Program-made: the position numbers and the translations under genes
The notes under the pieces: model-generated
What the model saw: only the letters and a program-made list of their open reading frames with translations
Database searches by the model: none
Told to the model about the DNA's origin: nothing
Assembly (NCBI GenBank): GCA_037039925.1
Contig: JAXRKP010000552.1
Span: 70,001 to 134,000 of the forward strand
Direction of reading: 5' to 3'
Origin: Doris montereyensis
Lineage: Eukaryota; Mollusca; Gastropoda; Nudibranchia; Dorididae
DNA length: 64,000 bases
In this document: one piece after another, positions 45,927 through 63,384 of the stretch
How positions within the stretch are numbered: position 1 is the first letter of the stretch
Layout of the letters: every line of letters starts with the position of its first letter

Positions 45927-46765
45927 CAGTGGAACTCGGTTATAACGAGAGCCCCGTTCCAAGCAAAAAGTGTCGATATTCCCGAGCTCTCGTTATTCCC
46001 GGGCCGTCTAATTTTCTTCCGCTCCTTTGTAAACTCTCCGCTTGAGTAATCAGAAAGGATCTTGTCTTTGTCCTTTAGAATTGTGTACAAAGTACTAGAG
46101 GGAATGTTAAATCGACGACATATCTCTGCATTGGTACATGTAGTTTCTTTCTTCTCCACTTCTTCTATTATGGAAACTTTCGTTTCAATGGTTAGCCTCT
46201 TTCTTTTTTGAGAATTCATGGTGTAAAAATTAAAAAAAAAGTAAATAAATAAGACGATGATTGTGGCTAACACAAGAACAAAGGTATCGACCGATCAAAA
46301 CGCTTTGGCTAGTAGTGGCTGTAGTGTAGGCCAATGAAGTAGGCTACACATGTGTACAGTTTGCTATGCCGCTGCGCTGCGTGTGAGTCGATCGATAATC
46401 ACAACGCTTTGGCTAGTGCTCGCTGGTAGCGGGCCTACACACGTGTATAGCCTACGTACATTGTACTGTATGGTACAGTACTCGTTCTTTGTTACTAATG
46501 TTACCTTCTCCCGCTCTATGGCTTGATCGTGAATGCGTGTTGTGATATGTGTATGGATGAATGTGTGTGGTTGTTGAAAATTATGATTTTTAATTTCAGA
46601 TAACCATTTTCGAGTTCTCGTTATTCCAGGTCTCTGGATCGTTTGGTGTCGTTAAAACAGCTCTTTTCCAAGAGAAGAAATAAGGAAAAAAACGGGGATT
46701 TGAAAAAGTCTCGTTATTAACGAGCTCTCGTTCTTTCCGGTGTTGTTAAACATGAAGCACCACTG
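45927..46765 (-). mobile_element. pogo/Tigger-like DNA transposon remnant, 839 bp
   Basis: Inserted at a TA (TATCTA at the left end, TACATC at the right); the intact site is visible in the LINE copy near 61,645. Ends read CAGTGGAACTCGG and, inverted, CAGTGGTGCTTCATG. The motif CTCGTTATTCC/CTCGTTATTAAC recurs near both ends. The minus frame near 46,220-46,000 encodes KRKRLTIETKVSIIEEVEKK and EICRRFNIPSSTLYTILKDK, the CENP-B/pogo N-terminal helix-turn-helix. The DDE catalytic domain is absent, so it is non-autonomous. Confidence 0.88.
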
Positions 46766-47795
46766 TACATCTTCAGCTGTCTCCTCTGGATTGTTACTCC
46801 TACTAATTGATCTTCACTCCTTGTTTCATACTTTCTGGGGGGATTATGTAATTGGTGAAAATGCTTTCTCCATGTTTATATGATTTCGCTGTCTTCTTTC
46901 ATTATTTCTCCTTTAGCATTCTTAATTTGTCGTATTGGGCATGCTTTTGTCTTTCTCATGTTCTTCATTGCTCCCCAGAACAGCTTTTGGTTTCCTTGAT
47001 AGCTTTCTTGAAGTCTTTGTCCAAACTCTCCCCATTGTTCCTGTTTTGCTTTCCTAACTTCCTCTTTGGCGATAGTTCTTTTATTCACGTAATCTATCCT
47101 ATCCTCTGGTCTCTTTGTTTGCAAGTATTTCTTCCAGGCATTCTTCTTTTCTTTGATCTTAGTTTTGACATTCTCATTCCACCATGCTGTTCTTTTCCTA
47201 TCTCCTTTAATTTGTTTCCTACCACATACCTCTTCAGTACAACTGAGGAATGTTTCTTTATACATCTGCCACTTTTCTTCTATTCTGCTATCATTCAGAT
47301 CCATCTTTCTTTCACTGATAAATCTTTTTATTTAGTTCCTCTATTTTGAGTTTAGTAGCTTTCTTCTCTTTCCTTTTCTGTTTGTTTTCTTCAGTCAGTA
47401 ATCTCATTTTGGCAATCACGAAGTGATGATCACTAAATATTTCTGCTCCTCCGTTTACTCTTGCATTCAATGTACTGTAAAAAAGAGAGAAGTCTCTCTC
47501 CATTTGGAGAAGTTGTTGTCTCTCCTTCTTTACCTTTACTCCTCCTGACGTTTCTACATTGTTGCCTACTCTAGCGTTTAAATCTCCTAAAAGTATTAGT
47601 TCCTGTTTGGGTTTAAGATTCTCTGCAGCTATTTGTAGATCGTTTTCTTCTTTAGTTGCGTCTTCGTTTGGTCCATAAGCTATTAATTATTTAATTTCTC
47701 GTCCTTTTGGTTTAATATTTACCTCTAATAGCCGGTGACTTATAAATTTCCCACTTTCTACTAGTAGCTTTTCATGCCTTTTATGCACTAGGAGG

Positions 47796-48901
47796 CTGTA
47801 TTTATATTTGAGATGTGGGTTCAGGAGAAGGCAAGCCTTGTCTAGACGGTTTGGATTAGACCATCTTTTGCACAGCACATAAACGGGACGATCCATTGCT
47901 GGGGTGAGCAGTAGCTTCCTAACTGAGCTGGTTGACTTTAAGCAGTTCTGTCCAACGTCTTGCGGTGATTACTGTTGACTAGTCAGGTCTAGTTCCTCTG
48001 CTGATACCCGCATCCACCATGCTGCTCTCCATAGTTTCCATGTAACCCAATTAGGGTGGCTGAAGGGTACTTGGCCTTGCCAAAAGGCTTCCCATGATTT
48101 AGTCCAGGACTGTTTATTGAATATTCACAGCTACCCCATTACAGGGCACTCCCTATCCGCCACCTGGGGACTGGCTTGGTTGGAGTGTATGACTTCTCCT
48201 GGCGTTTGACAGTCTATCCGAGAACTTCCAAGTTCCCAAGTTATATCGTGCAGAATACTGCGCCCCTGTATGGACACGAAGCTCGCACACCGACTTAATT
48301 GATGCAAAATGGGAGTCCATGAGGACTAAAACAGGCTGTCTAAAATCTACACCGCCACAGGGGCTTCCCACCCTGAGCGCCATCCCTCCGCCTCATTTAC
48401 GGAGAGAAGAAGCCAATCAAAAAAGCAATTAAAAGAATAAAAACCGCACCAGACAACATCCCTCTGATACGAATCTTTAACGATGCTCCAAAAACATCAA
48501 GACTTCGACCAAGGAAACCATTTTATCAGTCAGAACAAGCCAGATACGATCTAAATGATCAGTGGAAAAGAGAGTGGAAAAATGACTCCCCTCAAGGTGG
48601 CCATCTGATCGATGATCCAACCTCCATGCATCCAGCCTTTGACACAGAAAGAAAATACTGGGTCAGCTCAAACCGATTATTGACTGGGCATGCCAGAACA
48701 GCATATGATATGCACAGATGGCAGCTGAGAGATTCACCAGTTTACTCTCGATGTCACGAAAAAGCAGAGACCACCAAACACATAGTTCTGCACTGCCCTG
48801 CAACAAGAATACCTGAAGGTTTCAAAACAGTCATAAAATGCGGTGAAGAATTCAAACAATGGATTGACCGCTTCAATCTAGAGATGTAGTCACACGACAC
48901 T
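47796..48901 (+). mobile_element. 3' portion of another LINE (family F) inserted in LINE A copy 2
   Basis: Flanked by a 9-bp repeat ACTAGGAGG (47,787-47,795 and 48,902-48,910). The plus strand shows EYCAPVWTRSSHTDLIDAKW (about 48,260), LRREEANQK and, in the 48,626-48,889 frame, a C-terminal zinc-knuckle-like block SRCHEKAETTKHIVLHCP, as at the end of some LINE polymerases. The left 0.3 kb is not clearly readable. Confidence 0.8.
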
Positions 48902-49689
48902 ACTAGGAGGCCTACTCCTGCTCTAGCTCTGTCTTTGACATCTACTCCTGAGAAGATTAAAATATGATTCGGTCCTACATTTTCTATTCCTTGCCCTTTT
49001 TACTTTGTTTCTGTAATGGCCAAAATATCTACTTTGAATTTGTCCATTTCTTGAATTAATTCTAACTCTTTTCCATGTATTGCCTAACATTCCATGTTCC
49101 AAAAATCACAGTCCGTATTCGTTTCCAAGTTCATCATCGAAATATCAAGCCGGTTATATTATTTTATTTCTCTGAATCAGTTTGTTTTAGATAAGCAGGG
49201 GATTAGTCTACTGTACCCTAGGTAGATGGTGGGGTTGTCACCTTGAGGCCCCCTACCAGGCCTTGTTATTTTCTGTCAGGGTTAACTCCCCTTAGCCTTT
49301 AATCATTCAAGACCAGCCTGCAAGGTAGCAGGTTGTTATTTTTTGTCAGGGTTAACTCCCTTAGCCTTTGGTTGATCAAGACCAGCCTGCAAGGCAGCAG
49401 GTTGTTTTCTTTCAAGATTAACTCCCTTAGCCTTTGGTCGCCCAAGACCTGCCTGCAAGGCAGCAGAAGACTCGTGGAGGGCGGGATCATCTACTTTCCG
49501 TACTGTACAGATGCTTACCTGTCCGCTGCCCGGACTAATAATACTATTAAAGGTAAATCAATGTTTGTTTGGACCGTGTTATACTTCACAGCCACTTTAC
49601 AATTACAATGGTCTCCGTATGAGAGGCGGGGCCTCATGAGACAACAAATAGCGGCCTCTTAGCCAGACAGTCTCTTCGTTAAAAACGGG

Positions 49690-50340
49690 GGGAGGGGAGA
49701 AATCATTGAACAAAATAATCATGAATTACATTATAACGCTAATTTGCCCAGAAATTTAAATCAGGGCAAAACAATAATGAATGCCATTAAAATAGCTAAA
49801 GAAGTAAGAAGTGACGTAACTATGCAGAATGGTTAAAAACAGAAATACTTGCTTGAAAAATGTAATAGAATCAAAAAGCATATGAGAAAATTGGAGTAGA
49901 GAAATCTTTGAAGACATAAATGATCTTAACACAGAATTTCAACCTTTGCCTCCGGTAAATAAAAGATCAAACAATAAAAGAATCAGAGGAAGTTGTAGTC
50001 AGATGGAAAAGACACTGTGACTGTGAGGAAATGTACTCAAGTGGTCAACCAATATCTGAAGACCAACAGCAAGAGGAAACGGGAAAACAAAAGATACAAG
50101 GAACAAGAGTAAGGACCACTCAGATCAGAAATAGAATGGGCAATCAAATCTCTCAAGGTTGAAAAAAATCCAGGATTTGATAACATACATGCAGATATGA
50201 TAAAAGCTAGCGGAGAAGAAGGAATAAACGTATTTCATAATTTGTGCAGACAGATATGGAAAGATGAACAATTGCCTATTAACATTGAAGAGAGCAATTT
50301 TCATTCCATTGCCAAAGAAGCGTGATCATGCTTCTTGTTC
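49690..50340 (+). mobile_element. LINE fragment (RT N-terminal part)
   Basis: The plus strand from about 50,130 reads EIEWAIKSLKVEKNPGFDNI, HADMIKASGEEGINVFHNLC and RQIWKDEQLP, the fingers region preceding RT motif 2, then loses frame at IFIPLPKK. Upstream sequence is similarly A-rich and decayed. Confidence 0.78.
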
Positions 50341-52084
50341 TCAACGGTAATGGTAGAGCTTTTGATCTGGTACAAGTCTCATATACCGATGCAGTTCCAG
50401 ATAAAGAGAAATATGGTATTGGTGATCTGATTTTTTGTTTTATTGCATTGAGTTTTGCAGACCATTTGGCCTTCTAACGAAACAAAACCGGTCTCCTAGA
50501 TGGACTGGAGGTTTTTAAGCGGCCTCCAAGGCATTATACAGTAGTCACCGCTCAAGCACATATGATATCTTTTCATTCTGACCGTTTTTCGCTTCATCAA
50601 CCCCCTATTGTTAAGTGCACAGTGGCTTGGTCTCACTTCTAAGTGCACGTTCATATTTCCTCAACAATTTATTTTAATCTAGGCATAGCAAAATGTGCAA
50701 ATTTAAGCCATGTACGATATGGCGCCGAAAAGATGAGAACTGAGAGAATGTGACTAAACAAATGCGCGACATGTTTAACTTGTAAGTGATGACACAACAA
50801 TAAATCACCAACACCAGATTGTCCTCCCGACGGCCATGTTGGTAATCATCTCTCAATATCCAGTGAGGCTGTCGAGCCAAGGTAGGTTGGTGTAAATGTC
50901 AGACAAAGAACTCTGTGTCTCTCTCTTTCTTTCTCTCTCGCTCTTTCACACACATACGCGCATATATACAGAGAGAGAGCGATAGTTGCCAAGCTACTAT
51001 TACTATAGTTTATATCGTAATTAGTAATAACAGTACAACCACAACATTACACGTGTATTATTGTACTGTAGTGTATTAACAAGTACATGTAAAAATAATG
51101 TACGGCAACGTCAGTTGTACAGTGTTAAACGTTGTCGATGGCTTTCACTGAATGAGATGGACCTGGAGATGTTAAGTTTGGCAATTTTTACTTATTTTTA
51201 TCCATGATCAATCTAAGCGCTAGGCGAATACGTCATACCTGTAACTAAATAAGTAAATTAATTTTTTTTAAAATTAGAACAAAAAAAACATGATGCAATT
51301 TAGAACAAGGCAAAAGCGTTCCTTTACCGCTAGGTAAGGAAAATTATGAGATGCACCCCCCGCACACACACACACAAAAGGGGACATAACCGTTATAATG
51401 ATGGTGACCCGTCGACTACCACCCAAGTGCATGCTTCGTCCAAGTGCACTCTTAAGCTTGTTCCCAATCATCATGCACTTGTCCAGCGACCACTGTTATT
51501 AGTGTTATTAAAAGGGAAAAAATTTGTTACACGCAAAGAACTATCTCTGAGGCGGACCAGTCTTGGAGGCAAAGATTTATTTTTCATTCAGTTGAATGTT
51601 CCTGCGATTAGTTTTCTTTCAATCAAATTACACGATGTAGTCCTCTGACTGCAAAGCAAATATAATTTTCTTTCAATTTTCTAGTTCTGAATCAAATTAA
51701 TTTTCTTTCAACGATTACACGATGTAGTCCTCTGACTGCAAAGCAAAATAAAATCCGCCTATGGCATCCAGTCCAAAGAGTGAACAGAAATGGCAAGTAC
51801 AGGTAGGCCTAGCAAACAATTCATGACAGAGGCCAAGGATCACAGAGGTCAAAGGCGAATAAGGGTCTACCTAGACACTGAGGCTAGATGCTAGATAGAC
51901 AGACCCCTAAAGCAGTTTACATTGACACTTTCCATTCATATTATATATCTAAACCAGCGCTGTAACAAGGGTATTTTTGTAGAAAAGATGTTATGTTAAT
52001 GTTTGAACATAAGAAATAAGACTATAACAACACATTTTGATTCTGCTTTTATAATAATCCATTCCATCTTATTTTTTCCACTAG
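50341..52084. other. region upstream of the SLC25A19-like gene
   Basis: No confident promoter or exon. A segment with CACGATGTAGTCCTCTGACT is duplicated (about 51,613-51,662 and 51,704-51,750). A 5' non-coding exon is likely somewhere here, because a good acceptor (TTTTCCACTAG) precedes the coding exon at 52,085. Confidence 0.4.
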
Positions 52085-52123
52085 ATCTTGTGATGTGAAG
52101 TCTGAAATCAAGGCATTGTAATA

Positions 52124-57537
<5,414 letters not shown>

Positions 57538-57567
57538 CATTGTCTACACTTTACACACCACGTATAA

Positions 57568-57592
57568 TATATATATATATATATATATATCT
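57568..57592. repeat. AT microsatellite
   Basis: Twelve AT dinucleotides just downstream of the SLC25A19-like stop codon. Confidence 0.9.
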
Positions 57593-57784
57593 TCTTAGAT
57601 ATTTCATCAGTTTTCATGATGGACAAGTCAATGTCAACTTTCCTGGCGGATTTTTATTGAAATACTAAATTATCCTTGAGGGGGGGGGGGGGGGATTGTG
57701 AGTTAAAAGGATCAGTTTACGCCGTTCTGGCTTGTAGCGTTGAAGTATGATCAACTATATTTATCAAACAAGAAGTCCCGCACT

Positions 57785-57945
57785 TCCACTTAGGTATTAT
57801 GTGGCTCCTTGGTGCGCGCTGCTGATAGTAGTGATACATCCTACTTCTTTCCTTTTACTTTTCCACTTAGGTATTATGTGGTTCCTTGGTGCGCGCTGCT
57901 GATAGTAGTGATACATCCTACTTCTTTCCTTTTACTCTTTCAATT
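57785..57945. repeat. tandem duplication of about 72 bp
   Basis: CACTTAGGTATTATGTGG, TGGTGCGCGCTGCTGATAGT and ACATCCTACTTCTTTCC occur twice in a row; the second copy continues into an inverted R repeat. Confidence 0.9.
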
Positions 57946-58030
57946 ATCTTTTTTTATTTGTGTCTTGCTATTTCCTCTAAATTCACACAAAGGTTTTTCA
58001 TATGATAGACAGGTTAAACTTTAATGAAAC
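57880..58030 (-). repeat. short dispersed repeat R, inverted copy
   Basis: The minus strand reads GTTTCATTAAAGTTTAACCT, AGAGGAAATAGCAAGACACA and AAGTAGGATGTATCACTACT, an older copy of the family. Confidence 0.72.
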
Positions 58031-58255
58031 AAACAAACAAAGCATTTTGGTCAAACAGGTGCCAATGAAAATAATCCTGCAGTCTCATGCTTCTCATCAC
58101 ATTCCTCACCTGCAAATTACTCACAGTTTGATTTGGGGCAAAATTAAGTCACACAATTGACACAGATGGCGAAATTCTAAAACCTTGTAACTTGTACTTG
58201 TGTTAGGTCTATTTTGAAGTCTTGTGTGGAAATAAATTTTGTTTTTAAATTGTTT

Positions 58256-59534
58256 GTTTTTTCATGTTATTGTTATCCTTCAACCTCAGGCCGTGACATA
58301 AGCAGGTCACATTAACATATAACATATTGTGTGAATCCAATGTAGCCTACAAATGACTTCAGTTTATTTATTCAAGGAAAGGAACCTCATATTGTTTGAA
58401 ATTGATGACAGCTTTTTTTATTACTTTTTTTTTCAGCCTACATTCTGTTTCATTTTAATAGACAGGCGTCATTGGCCATCTTATACAATAGACGACAGTT
58501 CAGTTCACAAATTTCCTTTGTCTTATCATGTGTGAATATTTCCTCTCTTTGCTATTGCAGCAAGTTAATGTCATGACTTTTATTATTTTAATTTAAATCT
58601 TTGAATCAAAACTAAAAATGCCTTTAAGTATTTTGTTGATTTCTACAATAGCTTTAAATATTTGTTCATCTCCTGTGAAACCATATGTCTTCTTCAATGA
58701 ATTCAATGCATTACTCATCACTTTTCGTGAATGTTAGTATTGTTAGTGTTACATGTATTTTTTCTACCTTGTTTGGCATCCATTTTTTTGGGAGCCAGTT
58801 ACTGTTTGATCTGAATTGTCTTATTTGCCATGTTATATAGTATGTTCATGTTAGATATTTATTGCCTAAAACATTGTTGAATCTGATTGTATATTTATTA
58901 CTTGTTTCCAATATGTTTAACTTATCCTGTGATTTATTTTCATAGCAATCAGTACCAGTACAACTTTATGTTAATAGCTTTTTCTATAACAAATAGGCTA
59001 CTGACATTACAGTATATTTTATTATTGACATTTTTCTTTCGTTTCTTTTCCTCCTGGTTTTCTCGATGTGTTTTATTGAGTTTTCAAGGAGATATGGTTT
59101 AGATGTGTATGTTGAATTATCTCATTTGGCGTTGTTGTCACTTCATTTTACCCCCTCTGCATTGCATTTTGTAATGAAGACACATAAAACTATATGATAC
59201 CAATGGTAATAGAAATAAGAAAAGATTTCATGAATATTTTGATTATGGTACCTTTTTGCTCAATTGCATTTTGCATGTTATTGTTATAAATGATTTGAAA
59301 GGTTTGAGTAAAATTGAAATTATGTAACATGATACTGAGTCTTGAGTGAATCTTAAACGGGAGAAAATCATCGCAGTTGGTTTTATACATTAAAAAATTT
59401 GATTGCGTTTATAATTCTTTAATTTAGAGTGCAGCAGTTATTGCATCTCTGTGCTTATAATTTATAACGAGTTATTTTAGCTTTTATCATGAAGCAAAAG
59501 TCACTGATTTTTGTTTGTTTTATGGCTGTGACCA
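58256..59534. other. unannotated AT-rich intergenic sequence
   Basis: No gene, RNA or known repeat recognised. Confidence 0.5.
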
Positions 59535-59928
59535 TTACCAGCTGATCAAGCCTGTTGACACAATCTAACATTTTCTCTGCGTTTGGTTGGGCCATAGCGT
59601 AGAGTCTCACACACTCCAACAATTGTCGATTCTCCTGCTTTGAAGGAATTACTGGCTTGCTGTCATTTTCAGTGTCCTGGCATGGTTTCCATTTCCACTT
59701 CTTGTCATGTGTGCTGTTTCCTGCACAGTCAATAGATCATTTGTTTATACCTTATTATCCACTGTTGCAATTCCTCGAGAGAAGTTTGAAGATTTGTCTA
59801 GGGGTAATCCTGGATGGCTTCCATTTCAATATCATCGTTGTCGTAAGAGAAAGAGTCTGCTGAAGGTGTGATGGTCACTATCGGCTTGGGAACATTGAAG
59901 CCGCAATGTTTGAAACGGTTTGATTTCA
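59535..59928 (-). pseudogene. broken coding-like sequence, possibly transposase C-terminus
   Basis: The minus strand reads NRFKHCGFNVPKPIVTIT, SYDNDDIEMEAIQDYP and, after frame changes, VIPSKQENRQLLECVRLYAM and EKMLDCVNRLDQL. The NRFKHCGF start resembles the FRKAGF-type motif near the end of pogo/Tigger transposases, but the similarity is slight. Frame breaks argue against a working exon. Identity uncertain. Confidence 0.4.
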
Positions 59929-59929
59929 T

Positions 59930-60000
59930 TTCAGCTGCTGTATTCTCTACTGTCTAAGGTCCAGGTTTCGCTGTCATAGAGGAGAGTAGGACAACCCATG
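59930..60000 (-). mobile_element. short duplicate of LINE A C-terminal sequence
   Basis: About 65 bp matching 60,476-60,540 almost exactly (TCTACTGTCTAAGGTCCAGG, CATAGAGGAGAGTAGGACAA), placed just outside the 3' end of LINE A copy 3. Confidence 0.8.
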
Positions 60001-60099
60001 GAGCAGAAAAAGGAATAAGAGAAGAGCATCAATGACTGTGGCAAATTTACTTTTCTCGCTGCCATTTTTTGAAGTCATCATTGGTGTGGCAAGTTTTCT

Positions 60100-63000
60100 T
60101 TTCTCTTTCTTTCTTTTTTTCTTTATCAATTCCCTTTCTACCTTTCGGTGTATGGGTTCAGATGCCCGAGATGATCTTTCTCCAGGATGCCCTGTCCTGG
60201 CATTTTCTGTTTCCTTCCAAAAAAGTTAAATTTCTATGCTTCAATTCCTCTTTTATATCTACTTCCCACTTTCTCCGAGGTCTGCCTTTTGGTCTTTTAC
60301 CTTGGGCTTTATACTGATTTAGCTATTTTATTGTCGTTCATTCTGTTTACATGCCCAAACCATCTCAATTGATCCGTTTCTATCTTAGTTTTTATGCCAT
60401 CTGCGTTGGTTTGATCTCTTATTGTTGTGTTTCTGATTTTGTCTCTGTTAGACTACTCTTCTTAGATATTTCATTTCAGCTGCTGTATTCTCTACTGTCT
60501 AAGGTCCAGGTTTCGCTGTCATAGAGGAGAGTAGGACAATAAACTGTATTGTATACTACCACTTTGGTTTTTGTTGACAATTCTTGCTTACCTACAAATG
60601 CCTTTCCTAGATGGTTACATATTGCACTTGCCTTTTTGATTCTCTGGCTGATTTCTTCTTCTTAGTTTTCCCTCAGAGTTAATCATTACTCCTAAGTAAT
60701 TGTAGCTTTGAACTTGTTCTTTATTCTCCCTGCCCAATTTAAGACTTTGTGTTTTAGCTTCCCTAGTTACTAGCATTGTTTTGGTTTTCTTTGCATTTAC
60801 TCTCATTCCTCTTTTATTTAGTTCATTGTTTATAATGTTGATGTTCGACTGAAGGTCACTTTCTGATTTTCCAAACAGAACTAGATCATCGGCAAATGAA
60901 AGCATTGATACATTTACTGGTTTGAGCTTCCACATACCTACATTCATTTTCTTCATTTTTGAGGATGCCTTTGCGACTGGATCCATAAATGTAATAAACA
61001 AAAGAGGACTTAGGCCACAACCTTGTCTTACTCCTATATCTACATCAAATTCTGCAGATATGTTTCCAGCTACTCTCACTGCACATGTTGGTTTATTGTA
61101 AAAAAATGTAATGGCTTCTATTAAGTTTTGCTGTACATTGTGTTCTTTTAAGGAATGCCATAGTTCGTCCCTCCTAACAGTGTCAAATGCCTTTTCTAAG
61201 TCAATAAAACACAGGTGCAGGTCAATGTTTCTCTCAAGGAATTTTTCTATTATTTGTCTAATTGTAAATATGTGGTCATGTACACTTCTTCCTGGTCTAA
61301 ATCCACTCTGATGCTCTTCAATCTGATCCTCTACTCTTTTCCTTAGTCTCATTTCCAGTATCCTGGCATATACTTTTCCTGGAATGCTAAGTAGTGATAT
61401 CCCTCTATAGTTTGAGCATTCCATAGTTGATCCTTTCTTATGTATTGGTACTACCGTTGCCTTTTTCCAGTCGCCTGGCACCTGTTTGGACTTCCATGCT
61501 TGTTGGCATATTGCATGTAGTAGTTTGTCTACCTCTCTCCCTCAGTTTTTAATCATTTCTGGATAAACTTGATCTGCTATTGGGGCTTTTCCTAATTTCA
61601 CTTTTCTTATAGCTGTTTGGATTTCGTCTATTGATATATCTACATCTTCAGCTGTCTCCTATGGATTACTTGTTACTCTTACTAATTGATCTTTGCTCCT
61701 TGTTTCATACGTTCTGGAGGGATTATGTAATTGTTGAAAATGCTTTTCCCATGTTTCCATGATTTCGCTGTCTTCTTTCATTATTATTCCTTTGGCATTC
61801 TTAATTTGTCGTATTGGGCATGCTTTGGATTTTCTCATGCTCTTCATTGCCCCCAGAACAGCTTTTATTTCCTTGATAGCTTTCTTGAAGTCTTTGTCCA
61901 AGCTCTTCCCATTGTTCCTGTTTTGCTTTCCTAACTTCCTCTTTGGCGATAGTTCTTTTATTCACGTAATCTATCCTATCCTCTGGTCTCTTTGTTTGTA
62001 AGTGTTTCTTCCAGGCATCCTTTTCTTTGATCTTAGTTTTGACATTCTCATTCCACCATGCTTTCCTTTTCCCATCTCCTTCAATTTGTTTCCTACCACA
62101 GACCTCTTCAGTACAACTGAGGAGTGTTTCTTTATACATTTGCCACTTTTCTTCTATTGTGCTATCATTCAGATCCATCTTTCACTGATAAAATCTTTTT
62201 ACCTAGATTGGTATATCTCTTTTAATATTGGTTTATTTAGTTCCTCTATTCTGAGTTTAGTAGTTTTCTTCTCTTTCCTTTTCTTTTGTGTTCTTCAGTC
62301 AGTAATCTCATTTTGGCAATCACTAAATATTTCTGCTCCTCTGTTTACTCTTGCATCCAATGTACTGTAAAAAAGGGAGCTGCTACCTATTATGTAGTCT
62401 ATGATTGACTCTTCACACCTGTCTTCATTTACTCTTGTATATTTGTGGATATCTTTATGAGGAAAAAAGGTGTTGGCTATTTTCATGTTATTCTTTAGGC
62501 AAAAATCTATTAGTCTCTCTCCAAAAATCTATTAGTCTCTCTCTATTTGGAGAAGTTGTTGTTTCTCCTTCTTTACTTATTACTCCTCCTGACGTTTCTA
62601 CATTGTTACCTACTCTAGCATGTAAATCTCCTAAAAGCAGTAGTTCCTGTTTGGGTTTAAGATTCTCTGCAGCTATTTGTAAATCGTTTTCGAAGATATC
62701 TTTTTCTTCTTTAGTTGCGTCTTCGTTTACGTCTCGCCCTTTTGGTTTAATATTTACCTCTAATAGCCGTGGGCTTATAAATTTCCAACTTTCTAGTAAC
62801 TTTTCATGTCTTTTATGCACCAGGAGGCCTACTCCTGCTCTAGCTCTATCTTTGACATCTACTCCTGAGAAAATTAAAATATGATTCGGTCCTACATTTT
62901 CTATTCCTTGACCTTTTTCTTTGTATCTGTAATGGCCAAAATATCTACTTTGAATTTGTCCATTTCTTGAACTAATTTTAACTCTTTTTTGCATTTATTG

Positions 63001-63383
63001 CCCTAACGTTCCATATTCCAAAAACCACAGTCCGTATTCGTTTCCAAGTTCGCCTTCGAAAGATCAAGCCGGTTATATTATATTAATTTTTTCTCTGAAT
63101 CTGTTTGTTTTTGGATAAGCAGCGGATTAGCCCACTGTACCCTAGGTAGATGGTGGGGCTGCCACCTTGAGGCCCCCTACCAGGCCTTGTTATTTTCTGT
63201 CAGGGCTAACTCCCTTAGCCTTTGGTCAGTCAAGACTACCCTGCAAGGCAGCGGGTTGTTTTCTTTCAGGGTTAACTCCCTAAGCTTTTGGTCAGATTAG
63301 ACCTGCCTGCAAGGTAGCAGGAGACTCGTGGAGGGTGGGGTCATCTACTCCCCCTACAGGTGCCTACCTGTCCACTGCCGGTT
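60100..63383 (-). mobile_element. LINE family A copy 3, essentially full length (about 3.28 kb)
   Basis: The best copy of the family. On the minus strand: 5' leader starting near 63,383 with CCGGCAGTGGACAGGTAGG and internal repeats of the GGTTAACTCCCT block; APE endonuclease with [20 protein letters not shown] and LLLLGDLHARVGNNVE (about 62,870-62,610); linker WWNENVKTKIKEKDAWKKHL (about 62,060); RT with GDWKKATVVPIHKKGS, YRGISLLSIPGKVYARILEM, FIDLEKAFDTVRRDELWHSL, GVRQGCGLSPLLF and SFADDLVLFGKSE (61,481-60,890) and SYNYLGVMINSEGKL; C-terminal LLYGSETWTL region; and an AAAG-rich tail at about 60,100-60,125. One continuous EN-RT gene in origin, now with several frameshifts. Confidence 0.92.
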
Positions 63384-63384
63384 A

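Larger units (their letters stand above)
44350..49530 (-). mobile_element. LINE family A copy 2, nearly full length, split by two insertions
   Basis: On the minus strand: 5' leader with about 67-bp internal repeats (49,480-49,270), decayed endonuclease, linker [20 protein letters not shown] (about 47,080), RT with FIDLEKAFDTVRR and NPLLFITFMDSVAKTS and SFADDLVLFGKSE (about 45,170), then C-terminal LLYGSETWTLDSRKYS (about 44,780) and an AAAG-rich tail near 44,360. Interrupted by a Tigger-like element (45,927-46,765) and by another LINE (47,796-48,901). Frameshifts throughout, so inactive. Confidence 0.9.
57538..58255 (+). other. SLC25A19: probable 3' UTR of the SLC25A19-like gene
   Basis: An AATAAA signal is at 58231-58236. 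It contains an AT microsatellite, a G run (57,680-57,694) and an inverted R-repeat copy. The exact 3' end is uncertain. Confidence 0.45.
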
